From: Deinococcus hopiensis KR-140
GTDB taxonomy: Bacteria > Deinococcota > Deinococci > Deinococcales > Deinococcaceae
Direction of reading: 5' to 3'
Length of the DNA stretch: 64,000 nucleotides
NCBI GenBank assembly: GCA_943327755.2
Contig: CALPYF020000001.1
Coordinates: 62,001-126,000 of the forward strand
Below the pieces are notes generated by a model. That model was given only the letters and a program-made list of their open reading frames with translations, ran no database searches and was not told the DNA's origin. A program made the position numbers and the translations under genes. Positions 18,051 through 28,796 of the stretch are shown in pieces; within the stretch, counting starts at the first letter, position 1, and each line of letters opens with the position of its first letter.

Positions 18051-18854
18051 TCAGGTGCGGTCGCCGGAACCGGCGGGGCGGAACGGCGCGTCCACGCACG
18101 GCAGTTCGCCCTCCTTGAGCCGCTCGGCGAACGCCACCGTCTCCGGCAGCGGCGTGTCCCCGATCTCGGTCAGGAGGTACTGCCGATAGCGGCGGTAGTA
18201 CTCGGTCGCCGCGTACCGGTCCCGGGTCATCGCCAGACACGCCATCAGCCGCTGGTGGTGATCCTCCCCGATCAGCGGGTCGGTCTGCGCGGCCCGCACG
18301 AGATCCTGCGCCGCCAGCGGGCACTCGTGCGCCGCGCAGTGCAGCCGCGCCAGGGTCAGGTGCGCCTCCACGACCGCCGCGCGGTGCGCCTGCCGGGCCT
18401 CCTGCACCCACTCGCCCGTCAAGTGCGGCAGGTACTCGCCGTCCGCGCACGCCAGCGCCCGGCGCAGCAGTTCCTCCTGCGCGCGCGGCAGTTCGGCCTC
18501 CCGCGCGCCGTGCAGCGCCCGGTGAAGCGCCGCCGTGTCACTGGCCGCCAGCAGGTCCGGGTGCAGCGCGTACCGCCCGCCCCGCTCGGTCACCGCCTCC
18601 GGGAAGTCCAGCGCGTGCCGCAGCCGGTGCAGCGCCACCCGGAAGCGGTTCGCGGCGGCCGGGGTGTCCTCCAGATCCCACAGGTCCCGCAGCAGGTCAT
18701 GCCGGTAGCGGCCGTCCGGGTGCGCGTGCAGGTACCACAGCAGTTCCTCCGCGCTGCGCGCGGGCCACGCGACCGGCACGCCGCCGCGCAGCACCTCCGC
18801 CTGCCCCAGTGAGCGCAGCAGCCAGTCCCCATTCGGCCTGTCCCCGTCCGTCAT
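18051..18854 (-). CDS. SARP-like transcriptional regulator with bacterial transcriptional activation domain
   Basis: The 267-aa protein has an N-terminal OmpR-like winged helix (about residues 12-95, with SAEELLWYLHAHPDGRYRHDLLRDLW and the BTAD-type ANRFRVALHRLRHAL) followed by a helical BTAD/TPR domain (~100-250). This architecture matches SARP/DnrI-type activators, which bind directly repeated DNA. No sensor domain is visible. The start ATG was chosen because longer frames would overlap the divergent acyl-CoA dehydrogenase. It sits just upstream of the oxidase operon, with candidate binding repeats in between. Confidence 0.83.
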   Translation of the reverse strand: MTDGDRPNGDWLLRSLGQAEVLRGGVPVAWPARSAEELLWYLHAHPDGRYRHDLLRDLWDLEDTPAAANRFRVALHRLRHALDFPEAVTERGGRYALHPDLLAASDTAALHRALHGAREAELPRAQEELLRRALACADGEYLPHLTGEWVQEARQAHRAAVVEAHLTLARLHCAAHECPLAAQDLVRAAQTDPLIGEDHHQRLMACLAMTRDRYAATEYYRRYRQYLLTEIGDTPLPETVAFAERLKEGELPCVDAPFRPAGSGDRT

Positions 18855-18933
18855 GCCCGCCACCTCCTGCCCCCATGGTGCCACGCGCCCGCGCGCGCAG
18901 GTGTCCCGCCCGCAGGGAGTACCCTGGGGGCAC

Positions 18934-20076
<1,143 letters not shown>

Positions 20077-21150
20077 TCAGCCCTGCCCGGTCCGCCACCA
20101 GCGCAGGAAGGCGGGCAGCCGCTCCTTCCAGGCGGGTTCGTCGTGCCAGTGGCCCTCGCCGACCGTGAAGCGGGTTTCACGGACGTGCGGGGCGAGCTGC
20201 GCGGTCAGGTCGCGGGCCAGCCGGGTGACCTCCTGCGCGGCCTGCACGCTGCTCCCCTCGTGGTCGCCCATGTCCACCCACACGCGCGCGTGCGGGTCGC
20301 CGCGCCCGGCCATCCAGCGCAGGAACGCGAAGTCGGCGGGCCACACGGCGGGGCTGAGCACGCCCAGCGTGCCGTACGTGCCGGGGTCGCGCAGGCCCGC
20401 GTACGCGGTGATGAGCCCGCCGAACGAGGACCCGGCCAGCGCGGTGTCCTGCGCGGCGACGGGCCCGAAGCGGGCGTGCAGGTGCGGCAGGAGGGTGTTC
20501 CGCAGCCAGTCGGCGTACTCGTCGGCGCCGCTGTCGAAGGCGTTCAGTTCGAAGGGGAACGGCACATAGCGGCGGCTGCGGTCGTCGTTCACGGGCAGCG
20601 CGGCGATGCGCACCGGGTGCCCGGCGTCCGCGAGGGCCTGCGCGGCCCCCGCCGCGTCCCAGCTGTCCCCGGCGAAGGTCGGGCCCTCGTCGAAGACGTT
20701 CTGCCCGTCGTGCAGGATCAGCAGCGGCAGTGGCCCCTCGTACCCTGCGGGCCACCACAGCCGCACGGGCTGCGGGCCCCAGGGGGCGTCCAGCACGGTC
20801 TCCTCGCGGGGTGGGGCGCTGCGCGTGGGTCGGGCGGTCCCGCCCGTGCTGTCCTGCCATCCCGCCACGGTCAGGGGGACGGTGGTGTCGCCCCGTATGG
20901 CGACGCGGTGGGCACGCGCCCGGCCGCCCCAGACGTCCCCTTCCTCGGTGGTCGTGCCGTCCGGATTCATACGGCGCACCTTCACCTGCGCCAGCAGGCC
21001 GTCCGGCAGGTCGGCGTGCAGGAGCCCGTCCCGGAACGTCCAGCCGGTGGGATCGTCACTCCAGGCGCGGTGATCGCCGGTCAGGAACAGCGTGCCCGGT
21101 GGCGTGCCGGGCGGCAGGGTCACCTCGAAGGTCACGTGGGCGGTCGTCAC
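20077..21150 (-). CDS. enterochelin-esterase-like alpha/beta hydrolase
   Basis: The 357-aa protein has an N-terminal beta-sandwich (residues ~1-85, TFEVTLPPGTPPGTLFLTGDHRAW, similar to a CBM20/E-set domain) and a C-terminal esterase D/Fes-type hydrolase. The nucleophile lies in AGSSFGG, the acid probably in WVDMGDHEG and the His in GEGHWHDEPAWKERLP. Fes-like enzymes cleave siderophore esters, but the family also includes general esterases, so the substrate is open. The GTG start overlaps the SufU-like stop (GTGA). Confidence 0.85.
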   Translation of the reverse strand: MTTAHVTFEVTLPPGTPPGTLFLTGDHRAWSDDPTGWTFRDGLLHADLPDGLLAQVKVRRMNPDGTTTEEGDVWGGRARAHRVAIRGDTTVPLTVAGWQDSTGGTARPTRSAPPREETVLDAPWGPQPVRLWWPAGYEGPLPLLILHDGQNVFDEGPTFAGDSWDAAGAAQALADAGHPVRIAALPVNDDRSRRYVPFPFELNAFDSGADEYADWLRNTLLPHLHARFGPVAAQDTALAGSSFGGLITAYAGLRDPGTYGTLGVLSPAVWPADFAFLRWMAGRGDPHARVWVDMGDHEGSSVQAAQEVTRLARDLTAQLAPHVRETRFTVGEGHWHDEPAWKERLPAFLRWWRTGQG

Positions 21151-21599
21151 CGGCCTGCGCCCTCGTCGGGGGTGGGTGCGCCTGACGGCGCCAGGGCCTG
21201 TTCCAGCGCCCGCCAGGGCAGCAGCGCGCACTTGCGCCGCGCGTGCAGGCGGCTGACGCCCGCCAGAGCCAGCAGGTCGCCCAGTTCGGGCGTGCCGTCG
21301 GCCTCACCCATGACCATTGCCCGGAACTGCCCGGCCAGCGCCCGCGCCTCGGGCAGGGTCTTTCCAGTCAGGGCGACGGTCATCAGGCTGGCGCTGCTCT
21401 GACTGATCGCGCAGCCCTTGCCGCTGAACGTCAGGCCCGCGATCCGGCCGCCCTGCACGTCGGCCCAGACGGTCACCTGATCCCCGCAGCCTGGGTTGTC
21501 CAGCGTGACTCCCTCCACGCCGTCCAGCGCTCCGGTGTGGCGCGGGCGGCGCTGATGGTCGGCGATGATCTGCTTGGCGACCGTCTCGGGCAGCAGCAC
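21147..21599 (-). CDS. sufU: SufU-type iron-sulfur cluster assembly scaffold or sulfur acceptor
   Basis: The 150-aa protein matches SufU/IscU-like proteins: it carries the three conserved cysteines in NPGCGDQ, GKGCAISQSSASL and RRKCALLPW, with the insertion between the second and third typical of SufU. SufU accepts sulfur from the desulfurase SufS. No other suf gene is in the window. The GTG start lies five bases after the TAA of the upstream amidohydrolase, with GGAG overlapping that stop. Confidence 0.88.
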   Translation of the reverse strand: MLLPETVAKQIIADHQRRPRHTGALDGVEGVTLDNPGCGDQVTVWADVQGGRIAGLTFSGKGCAISQSSASLMTVALTGKTLPEARALAGQFRAMVMGEADGTPELGDLLALAGVSRLHARRKCALLPWRALEQALAPSGAPTPDEGAGR

Positions 21600-21604
21600 G
21601 GGCC

Positions 21605-22783
21605 TTACTCCGGCCGGGCGAGGCGCAGCGCGGCGGCGCGCAGCATCTGCACGCCGGTCTCCAGGCTGGTCTCGTCGATGGTGAAGCGCGGGTGGTGGTG
21701 CGGCCAGCGGCTGTCGGCCTCGTCGCTGCCGGACCCGACGTTGAAGTACGCGCCCGGCGCCTTTTCCAGGTACGCGCTGAAGTCCTCGCCGCCCATGGTG
21801 GGCCGCGCGTCCCGGAAGCGCCCCTCGCCCACCACGTCCAGCGCGATGTCCTTGAGTTGCGCCGCCACCCAGTCGGTGTTGATCAGCGGGCGGTACCCGA
21901 AGTCGTACTTCAGTTCGTACGTGGCGCCGTGCGCCTCGCAGATGCCCCTGACCACGCGCTCGATCAGCTGCGGGGCCCGCTCGCGCAGCGCCGGGTCGAA
22001 GGTGCGGACCGTGCCCATCAGCTCGGCGGTGTCCGGAATGACGTTGTGGGTGGTGCCGCTCGTAAACTTCGTGACACTCACCACCAGCGCGTCCTGCGCG
22101 GCCACCATGCGGCTCACGACATGCTGGAGGTTCGTCACGACCTGCGCGCCCACCGCGATGGGGTCCACGGTCTCCTCGGGGTGCGCCCCGTGCCCGCCCT
22201 TGCCACGGATGGTCAGTTCGATGGTGTCGGGCGCCGCCATGAACGCGCCGGGCTTCACGGCCACCACACCGGCGGGCAGCTGGCTGTTCAGGTGCAGGCC
22301 CGTCACGACGTCCACGCCGTCCATCAGCGGGGTCTCCATGACCAGCTCCTCGGCGCCGCCCGGGCCGATCTCCTCGGCGTGCTGGAAGATCATGCGGATC
22401 TCGCCCGGCACGCGGCCCGCGTCTCCGGACAGCAGCTGCGCCACGCCCAGCAGGATCGCCGTGTGCCCGTCGTGCCCGCAGGCGTGCATCACGCCGGGGG
22501 TCTGAGAGGCGAACTCGAAGGTGTTCTCCTCGTGGATGGGTAGCGCGTCGATGTCGGCGCGCAGCAGCACGGTGCGGCCCGGCAGGCCCCCCTTCAGGAC
22601 GGCGAGCACGCTGGTCGCCGTGGGGCGCGACACGCTCAGGCCCGGCATCCTGCGCAGCTGCGCCTCGATGTACGCGGCGGTCGCGTGCTCCTCGAAGCCC
22701 ACCTCGGGGTTCATGTGCAGGTGTCTGCGCCACGCCACGAGCTGCCCACGAAGTCCTTCCAGCCGGTCCTGAGTTGCGGTCAT
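21605..22783 (-). CDS. M20 family metal-dependent amidohydrolase
   Basis: The 392-aa enzyme belongs to the M20D (hippurate hydrolase / IAA-amino-acid hydrolase / N-acetyl-diaminopimelate deacetylase-like) group. Metal ligands are visible in MHACGHDGHTA, the catalytic base pair in QHAEEIGPGGAEE, and His in HLNSQLP and HHHPRFTIDE. The dimerisation lid contains GGHGAHPEE. The exact substrate cannot be read from sequence. It is the first of a three-gene run with sufU and the esterase. Confidence 0.88.
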   Translation of the reverse strand: MTATQDRLEGLRGQLVAWRRHLHMNPEVGFEEHATAAYIEAQLRRMPGLSVSRPTATSVLAVLKGGLPGRTVLLRADIDALPIHEENTFEFASQTPGVMHACGHDGHTAILLGVAQLLSGDAGRVPGEIRMIFQHAEEIGPGGAEELVMETPLMDGVDVVTGLHLNSQLPAGVVAVKPGAFMAAPDTIELTIRGKGGHGAHPEETVDPIAVGAQVVTNLQHVVSRMVAAQDALVVSVTKFTSGTTHNVIPDTAELMGTVRTFDPALRERAPQLIERVVRGICEAHGATYELKYDFGYRPLINTDWVAAQLKDIALDVVGEGRFRDARPTMGGEDFSAYLEKAPGAYFNVGSGSDEADSRWPHHHPRFTIDETSLETGVQMLRAAALRLARPE

Positions 22784-22866
22784 GCCCCAGCCTAGCGCCT
22801 GACGTGCCGGAGCGTCTGCCCGCCGCCACCCCATCCCGCCAGCGTGGACATGCCACGCTGGGCCGC

Positions 22867-23103
22867 ATGACCCATCCAGAAGACGCCCGCAGCCAGGCCA
22901 GCCAGGACGCCCTGAGCGCCGCCACCGAACTCGAACGCGCCGCCGCCCACCTGCGCACGGCGGCCAGCCACATGACGGCCGGGGAGGTGCCGCGCTACGC
23001 CGCGCACCTGCTGGCCGCGCGGGGGCACCTGCTGCTGGCCGGGCAGACCCTGGACGACTTGGCGACCACCCACGCGCGCCGCAGCCAGCCCGACCGTCCC
23101 TGA
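22867..23103 (+). CDS. small helical protein of unknown function, 78 aa
   Basis: An Ala-rich, amphipathic protein beginning MTHPEDARSQ, probably all helix and soluble. No motif is recognised. Codon use matches the surrounding genes. No Shine-Dalgarno sequence is seen, and an imperfect CACGCT box lies 7 bases before the ATG. It diverges from the M20 gene. Confidence 0.6.
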   Translation: MTHPEDARSQASQDALSAATELERAAAHLRTAASHMTAGEVPRYAAHLLAARGHLLLAGQTLDDLATTHARRSQPDRP

Positions 23104-23159
23104 AGGAACCTGAGTTTCCCCTCAGCAACTTTCCTGCCCCACGTGTCGTAATGAAGGGC

Positions 23160-23375
23160 ATGAAGAACCGCACCCGCGTGAAGAGCAGATCCGGCAAGCT
23201 GGGCCTCATCCTGGCTGCCGCGCCCGTCGTCCTGGAACTCATCGTCGCCGCCCGCAACGGCCAGAAGAAACGCGCCAAGTACACCCGCGCCCGCAAACGC
23301 GACCGCGTGATCGACTCGCTCCTGAGTGGGGCGCAGCGGGCGGTGGGCAAGTCCGGCAAACGCCGCTTCTTCTGA
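23160..23375 (+). CDS. small basic protein of unknown function, 71 aa
   Basis: A very basic protein with one hydrophobic stretch (LGLILAAAPVVLELIVAA) flanked by Lys/Arg-rich segments, possibly membrane- or nucleic-acid-associated. Two starts are possible: ATG at 23151 or 23160. A CGTAAT sequence 7 bases before 23160 favours the second as a leaderless start. No family is recognised. Confidence 0.6.
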   Translation: MKNRTRVKSRSGKLGLILAAAPVVLELIVAARNGQKKRAKYTRARKRDRVIDSLLSGAQRAVGKSGKRRFF

Positions 23376-23438
23376 ACCCGTAAGGTCCCCTCAAGGCGCG
23401 TCCCCCCATCCGGCGGGGGCGCGCCTCTACGGTGGAGC

Positions 23439-24542
23439 ATGCCCCTGAAACCGGACATCACGCCGCCCGAAGCGCAGGACACGCGGGTGGGCTTCGCCCT
23501 GGTCGGTATCGGTAAGCTGACCGCCGAGGAACTCATTCCCGCCGCGCGGACCAGCGAACACGCCCGCGTGGCGGCACTCGTCAGTGGCGAGCCGGACAAG
23601 GGGCAGGGCTTCGCGCGCGCCCTGGGCCTGACCGACGGGGACGCCTACACCTACGAGCAGTTTGACGAACTGGCGGACCGCGACGACGTGCAGGCGGTGT
23701 ACATCGTCACGCCGAACAGCCTGCACCGCGAGTACGCCACCCGCGCCGCCCGCATGGGCAAGCACGTCCTGTGCGAGAAACCGCTGGGCGTGAACGCCGA
23801 GGACGCCCAGGCCATCGTGGACGCCTGCCGGGAAGCCGGGGTGCTGCTGATGACCGCGTACCGCTGCCAGTACACCCCGGAGCACTGGGCGGCCAGGGAC
23901 GCCGTGCAGGGCGGCACGCTGGGCGACCTGAGGCTGCTGCACTCCATCCACGCGCAGGTCGAGGACGACCCCGAGGTCTGGCGCCTCAAGCGCGAGCTGG
24001 CGGGCGGCGGCCCGCTGCCGGACGTGGGCATCTACAGCCTGAACACCCTGCGCTTCATCACCGGGCAGGAACCCGAGTGGGTGTTCGCCACGCAGCACCA
24101 GCCCGGCGGCGACCCGAGATTCCGCGAGGTCGAGGCGTCCATGAGCGCCCTGCTGGGCTTCCCCGGCGGCGTGAGCGCGACCATCCAGACGAGTTACGCG
24201 GCGTTCAAGACCACCTCCCTGCGTGCGATGGGCGAGAAGGGCAGCCTGAACATGGAGCCCGCCTTCCCCTACGACGGCCTGAAGGTGCAGGTCAGTAGCG
24301 AAGACGGCACCCACGAACCCACATTCCCCGAGTACGACCAGTTCACGCTGGAATTCGACCACTTCGCGGGGTGCATCCGCAGCGGCGACACCCCGTGGAC
24401 ACCCGGCGAGGAGGGCGTACAGGACCACGTCATCATGGACGCCCTGTACGAGAGTGCCCGCACCGGGCAGGTCGTGCGCCTCCCCACCCAGACCAGCGCG
24501 GATGCCTTCCGGGGCACGAAACCGCACCTGCCCCGGAAGTAA
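23439..24542 (+). CDS. Gfo/Idh/MocA family NAD(P)-dependent oxidoreductase
   Basis: The 367-aa enzyme has an N-terminal Rossmann domain (FALVGIGKLTAEELIPA at residues ~17-33, in place of the canonical GxGxxG) and the Gfo/Idh signature CEKPLGVN near residue 110, where Lys is catalytic, followed by the C-terminal beta-sheet substrate domain. GGPLPDVGIYSLN is also typical. Members oxidise sugars or cyclitols; similar proteins are annotated as glucose-fructose oxidoreductases. A TACGGT box lies 5 bases before the ATG. Confidence 0.88.
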   Translation: MPLKPDITPPEAQDTRVGFALVGIGKLTAEELIPAARTSEHARVAALVSGEPDKGQGFARALGLTDGDAYTYEQFDELADRDDVQAVYIVTPNSLHREYATRAARMGKHVLCEKPLGVNAEDAQAIVDACREAGVLLMTAYRCQYTPEHWAARDAVQGGTLGDLRLLHSIHAQVEDDPEVWRLKRELAGGGPLPDVGIYSLNTLRFITGQEPEWVFATQHQPGGDPRFREVEASMSALLGFPGGVSATIQTSYAAFKTTSLRAMGEKGSLNMEPAFPYDGLKVQVSSEDGTHEPTFPEYDQFTLEFDHFAGCIRSGDTPWTPGEEGVQDHVIMDALYESARTGQVVRLPTQTSADAFRGTKPHLPRK

Positions 24543-24635
24543 ATCCGCGTCCCACAACGAAACCTGAACGTCCCGTGCGGGGAACCGTAGCCACGCGCGC
24601 ACCTGCCCTGCGGCTGAGCTTTCTACAGTCTGCTC

Positions 24636-25844
24636 ATGGATCTCCGCAGCGGACGCGCCTTCTGGCCACTCACGAACGGCCTCATGCACACCTACCCGCC
24701 CCTGAGCGGCGACGAACGCGCCGACGTGCTCGTCATCGGGGCGGGCATCACGGGCGCGCTGCTCGCCGACTCGCTCAGCGCTGCCGGGCTCGACGTCGTC
24801 GTGACCGACCTTCGTGACGCCGCGTTCGGCAGCACCAGCGCCAGCACCGCCCTGCTGCAGTACGAGATCGACACGAACCTCGTGGATCTGATCCCCATGA
24901 TCGGGCAGGCCGACGCGGAACGCGCCTACCACCTGTGCCGCGACGCGATCGACACGGTCCGCGACCTGACCGCCGAACTGCCCGACGACTGCGGCTTCCG
25001 CGAGCGGGGCAGCTTGTACTACGCCAGCAACCGCCGCGACGCCCGCATGCTCGCGCAGGAACACGCCGCCCGCACCCGCGCCGGACTGAACGTCGAACAC
25101 CTGGATGCCCGCAGCCTCAAGGCACGCTTCGGGATCACGGCGCCCGCCGCGCTGTTCAGCCCTGACGGCGGCGAGGTCGACCCGTACCGCCTCGCGCAGC
25201 ACCTACTTCAGCGGGCGCAGTCGCGGGGCGCGCGGGTGTACGACCGCACGGAAGTCACCCGCCTGGACGAACACCGGGATCAATTCACCGCGCACACCGA
25301 CCGGCACGCGAAGATCCAGGCCCGCTGGGTCGTCGTCGCCACCGGGTACGAGGCCGAGAAGTTCCTCGGCAGGCGCCTCGCGCAGCTGAAGAACTCCTAC
25401 GCCCTGGCGACCGAACCCATCGCAGAAACCGACGGGGAGCTGTGGCCCACCGGCTGCCTGATCTGGGAAACGGCCCGCCCGTACCTGTACGCCCGCACCA
25501 CCCAGGATGGCCGCGTCGTCATCGGCGGCGAGGACGACAACCACCACAACCCCGCCCGCCGCGAACGCGCCCTGCCCAGCAAGCAGAAACGCCTCGAACG
25601 GAAACTCGGCAAACTCCTGCCGCACCTCCACCCGGAAACGGCCTTCGCCTGGGCTGGCACCTTCGGCGAGACGAAGGACGGCCTCGCGTACATCGGCCCC
25701 CGGCAGAAGGGCGACCGCCTGCTGTTCGCCCTTGGGTACGGGGGCAACGGCATCACGTACAGCGTGCAGGCCGCCCGCCTCCTCACGGACCTGATTCAGG
25801 GCGAGGAGAACGACGACCTGCGGATCTTCCGGCTGGACCGGTAA
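24636..25844 (+). CDS. FAD-dependent oxidoreductase of the DAO family
   Basis: The 402-aa flavoenzyme has an N-terminal dinucleotide motif (VLVIGAGITGALLADSLS, residues ~31-48), the internal VVVATGYEA segment and the C-terminal GYGGNGITYSVQAA motif of glycine/D-amino-acid oxidase-like proteins. The SASTALLQYEIDTNL segment after the FAD motif is common in this subgroup. Substrate is unknown, probably an amine. A TACAGT box lies 6 bases before the ATG, so it is likely leaderless. It converges on pyrC. Confidence 0.87.
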   Translation: MDLRSGRAFWPLTNGLMHTYPPLSGDERADVLVIGAGITGALLADSLSAAGLDVVVTDLRDAAFGSTSASTALLQYEIDTNLVDLIPMIGQADAERAYHLCRDAIDTVRDLTAELPDDCGFRERGSLYYASNRRDARMLAQEHAARTRAGLNVEHLDARSLKARFGITAPAALFSPDGGEVDPYRLAQHLLQRAQSRGARVYDRTEVTRLDEHRDQFTAHTDRHAKIQARWVVVATGYEAEKFLGRRLAQLKNSYALATEPIAETDGELWPTGCLIWETARPYLYARTTQDGRVVIGGEDDNHHNPARRERALPSKQKRLERKLGKLLPHLHPETAFAWAGTFGETKDGLAYIGPRQKGDRLLFALGYGGNGITYSVQAARLLTDLIQGEENDDLRIFRLDR

Positions 25845-25847
25845 GTG

Positions 25848-25902
25848 GGAAGGAGGAAGTGAGCAGTGGAAGTCCGTTTCCTACTGCCCACTCCCTCTTT
25901 CC
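25848..25902. terminator. imperfect hairpin between convergent DAO and pyrC genes
   Basis: A 20-base purine-rich arm and its partner match at about 16 of 20 positions around a short loop. There is no U-tract. It is one of several similar hairpins between convergent genes in this window. Confidence 0.5.
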
Positions 25903-25905
25903 GGT

Positions 25906-27165
25906 TTAGCGCCGGTACGCGACCCGGCCGTCCACGATGGTCAGCACCGGCCAGCCCTTCAGGGTTTCCCCGGCCCAGGGCGTGAATTTCGCCTTGCTCC
26001 TGAACTCGGCGGGGTTCACGGGGCGTTCGGTGCTCAGGTCGAGGATGACCAGATCGGCCTTCGCGCCCGCGTCCAGGGTGGGGGCGTCCCAGCCCATCAC
26101 GCGCGCCGGGGCGGCGGTCATCAGGTCCAGGATGCGCTCCAGACCCAGCGTCTCGCCGAAGCGGGTGAACATCAGCGGGAACGCCAGTTCGATGTACGCG
26201 ATGCCGCTGGGGGCGTCCAGCAGGTCCCGTTCCTTCTCCGCGCGGGTGTGCGGCGCGTGATCGGTGGCGAGGCAGTCCACGCTGCCGTCCCGCAGCCCCT
26301 CCAGCAGGTGGTCGGCGTCCGCCTGGGTGCGCAGGGGCGGCGCGACCTTGTAGATCGCGTCGAAAGAACGCAGCGCCTCGTCCGTCAGGGTCAGGTGGTG
26401 CGGGCAGACCTCGCAGGTCACCGGGAGGCCCTGCGCCTTCGCGGCGCGCACCAGATCCAGCGCGCGCGCCGTGCTCAGGTGCTGAACGTGCAGCCGCGCG
26501 GGGACGCCCTGCGCGTGCAGGCCCGCCACGATCTCGATATCCCGCGCCACACGCGCCGCCTCGGCCGCCGCCGGGTTCCCGGGCAGGCCCAGCGCCTCGC
26601 TGACCGGCCCCTCGTTCATCACGCCGTCCGCGCGCAGGGTGGCGTCCTCGGCGTGCACGCTGATCACCATGCCCAGACTCCCGGCGGTTTCCAGCCCCAG
26701 GCGCAGCGTCCGGGCGTTCTCGTTCGTGCGCCCGTCGTCCGTGAACATCGCCGCGCCCGCCTCTTTCAGGTAGGTCAGTTCGGCCAGTTCCTCGCCCTTC
26801 TGGCCTTTCGTCAGTGCCGCCGCCGGACGCAGCCGCGCGAAGCCCAGGCCCGCCGCCTTCTCGATCAGCGTCCGCACGATCGCCGGATCATCCACCACGG
26901 GGCTCGTGTTCGGCATGCTGACCACCGTGCCGTACCCACCGGCCGCCGCCGCCGCCAGCCCACTGCTCAGGTCCTCCTTCTCCGTCTGCCCCGGCTCCCG
27001 CAGGTGCGCGTGCAGTTCGATCAGCGCGGGCGCGACCGTGCCGCCCTGCCCGTCGATGACCTGTCCTTCTTCCGGGAGGTTCCAGCCCTTGATCAGGCCG
27101 CCCTCGATGGTGACGCTCTCGGTCTTCTCCGACCCGACGCGCTTGATGTTCGTAATCGTGATCAT
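25906..27165 (-). CDS. pyrC: dihydroorotase
   Basis: The 419-aa zinc amidohydrolase cyclises carbamoyl-aspartate to dihydroorotate. It is the type I enzyme: metal ligands in ELHAHLREPGQ, the TDDGRTNEN segment, SVHAEDA, HVQHLST and the catalytic Asp in ATDHAPH. A GGAGG sequence 4 bases before the ATG fixes the start. It closes the pyrR-pyrB-phosphatase-pyrC operon and follows the phosphatase stop by 17 bases. Confidence 0.95.
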   Translation of the reverse strand: MITITNIKRVGSEKTESVTIEGGLIKGWNLPEEGQVIDGQGGTVAPALIELHAHLREPGQTEKEDLSSGLAAAAAGGYGTVVSMPNTSPVVDDPAIVRTLIEKAAGLGFARLRPAAALTKGQKGEELAELTYLKEAGAAMFTDDGRTNENARTLRLGLETAGSLGMVISVHAEDATLRADGVMNEGPVSEALGLPGNPAAAEAARVARDIEIVAGLHAQGVPARLHVQHLSTARALDLVRAAKAQGLPVTCEVCPHHLTLTDEALRSFDAIYKVAPPLRTQADADHLLEGLRDGSVDCLATDHAPHTRAEKERDLLDAPSGIAYIELAFPLMFTRFGETLGLERILDLMTAAPARVMGWDAPTLDAGAKADLVILDLSTERPVNPAEFRSKAKFTPWAGETLKGWPVLTIVDGRVAYRR

Positions 27166-27182
27166 GTGTCCTCCAGCGAGCC

Positions 27183-27848
27183 TCAGGACTCGTCGTACAG
27201 ATGAATGGATCTGGACTGGGCATCCCACACGCCGAAGCGGCCGGTAGAGGCCGAGCCGAGATCGAGGTACACCACGCCCTCGCCGTGCAGGTCCACGACC
27301 GGCTCACGCTGCGGCTTGTGGCCGTGCACCGAGTACGTCAGGGCAGGGTGCAGGTGCGTGGGCAGAGGGTGCAGGCCCATGGCGGGCGTGTCCCACAGGT
27401 ACCCGGTGTCCAGCAGGTCGTCGGCGTGCGCGCCCAGGCTGGGACGGGCCGCGTGCGCGCAGAGCATCGGCCCTTCCACGACGTACGGCTGCGCCAGCGC
27501 CCGGAAGCGTTCCAGATCGGTGATGAAGGCGTTCAGGTCATCCCCGGCGGCCTCGTACTGGGCGACGACCTCCGCCTCGTGTTCCCGGAACCACGCGGTG
27601 CGGGCCCGGCCCGTCAGGTTCAGGCCCTCGGTGCAGACCCAGTGTTCGTGGTTGCCCCACAGCAGCGTCGCGCGGCCCGACTCGGCCCAGTCCAGGGCGC
27701 GCCTCAGGGCCGCGCGTGAATCTGGGCCCCGGTGCAGCAGGTCGCCCAGCAGGATCAGCGAACGGTCCGGGAAGCGCGCCTCCACCCACTCCAGGAAGTG
27801 GGAGCAGCCGTGGATGTCCGGCACCACGATGGAGGGCGCGTCCGGCAA
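27183..27848 (-). CDS. calcineurin-like metallophosphatase within the pyr operon
   Basis: The 221-aa protein has all blocks of a Ser/Thr-phosphatase-type metallophosphoesterase: VVPDIHGCSH, LLGDLLHRGPDS, LLWGNHEHW, LCAHAARP and SVHGHKP. It resembles bacterial PrpA/ApaH-like enzymes; the substrate could be protein phosphate or a dinucleotide. The likely start is TTG three bases after the pyrB stop; a GTG 21 bases further in is possible. Its place between pyrB and pyrC is unexplained by pyrimidine chemistry. Confidence 0.83.
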   Translation of the reverse strand: MPDAPSIVVPDIHGCSHFLEWVEARFPDRSLILLGDLLHRGPDSRAALRRALDWAESGRATLLWGNHEHWVCTEGLNLTGRARTAWFREHEAEVVAQYEAAGDDLNAFITDLERFRALAQPYVVEGPMLCAHAARPSLGAHADDLLDTGYLWDTPAMGLHPLPTHLHPALTYSVHGHKPQREPVVDLHGEGVVYLDLGSASTGRFGVWDAQSRSIHLYDES

Positions 27849-27851
27849 GGG

Positions 27852-28792
<941 letters not shown>

Positions 28793-28796
<4 letters not shown>

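Noticed and set aside
23427..25202. A 591-codon frame antisense to the Gfo/Idh and DAO genes
   Set aside because: It spans two genes with clear family motifs on the other strand and has no recognisable domain.
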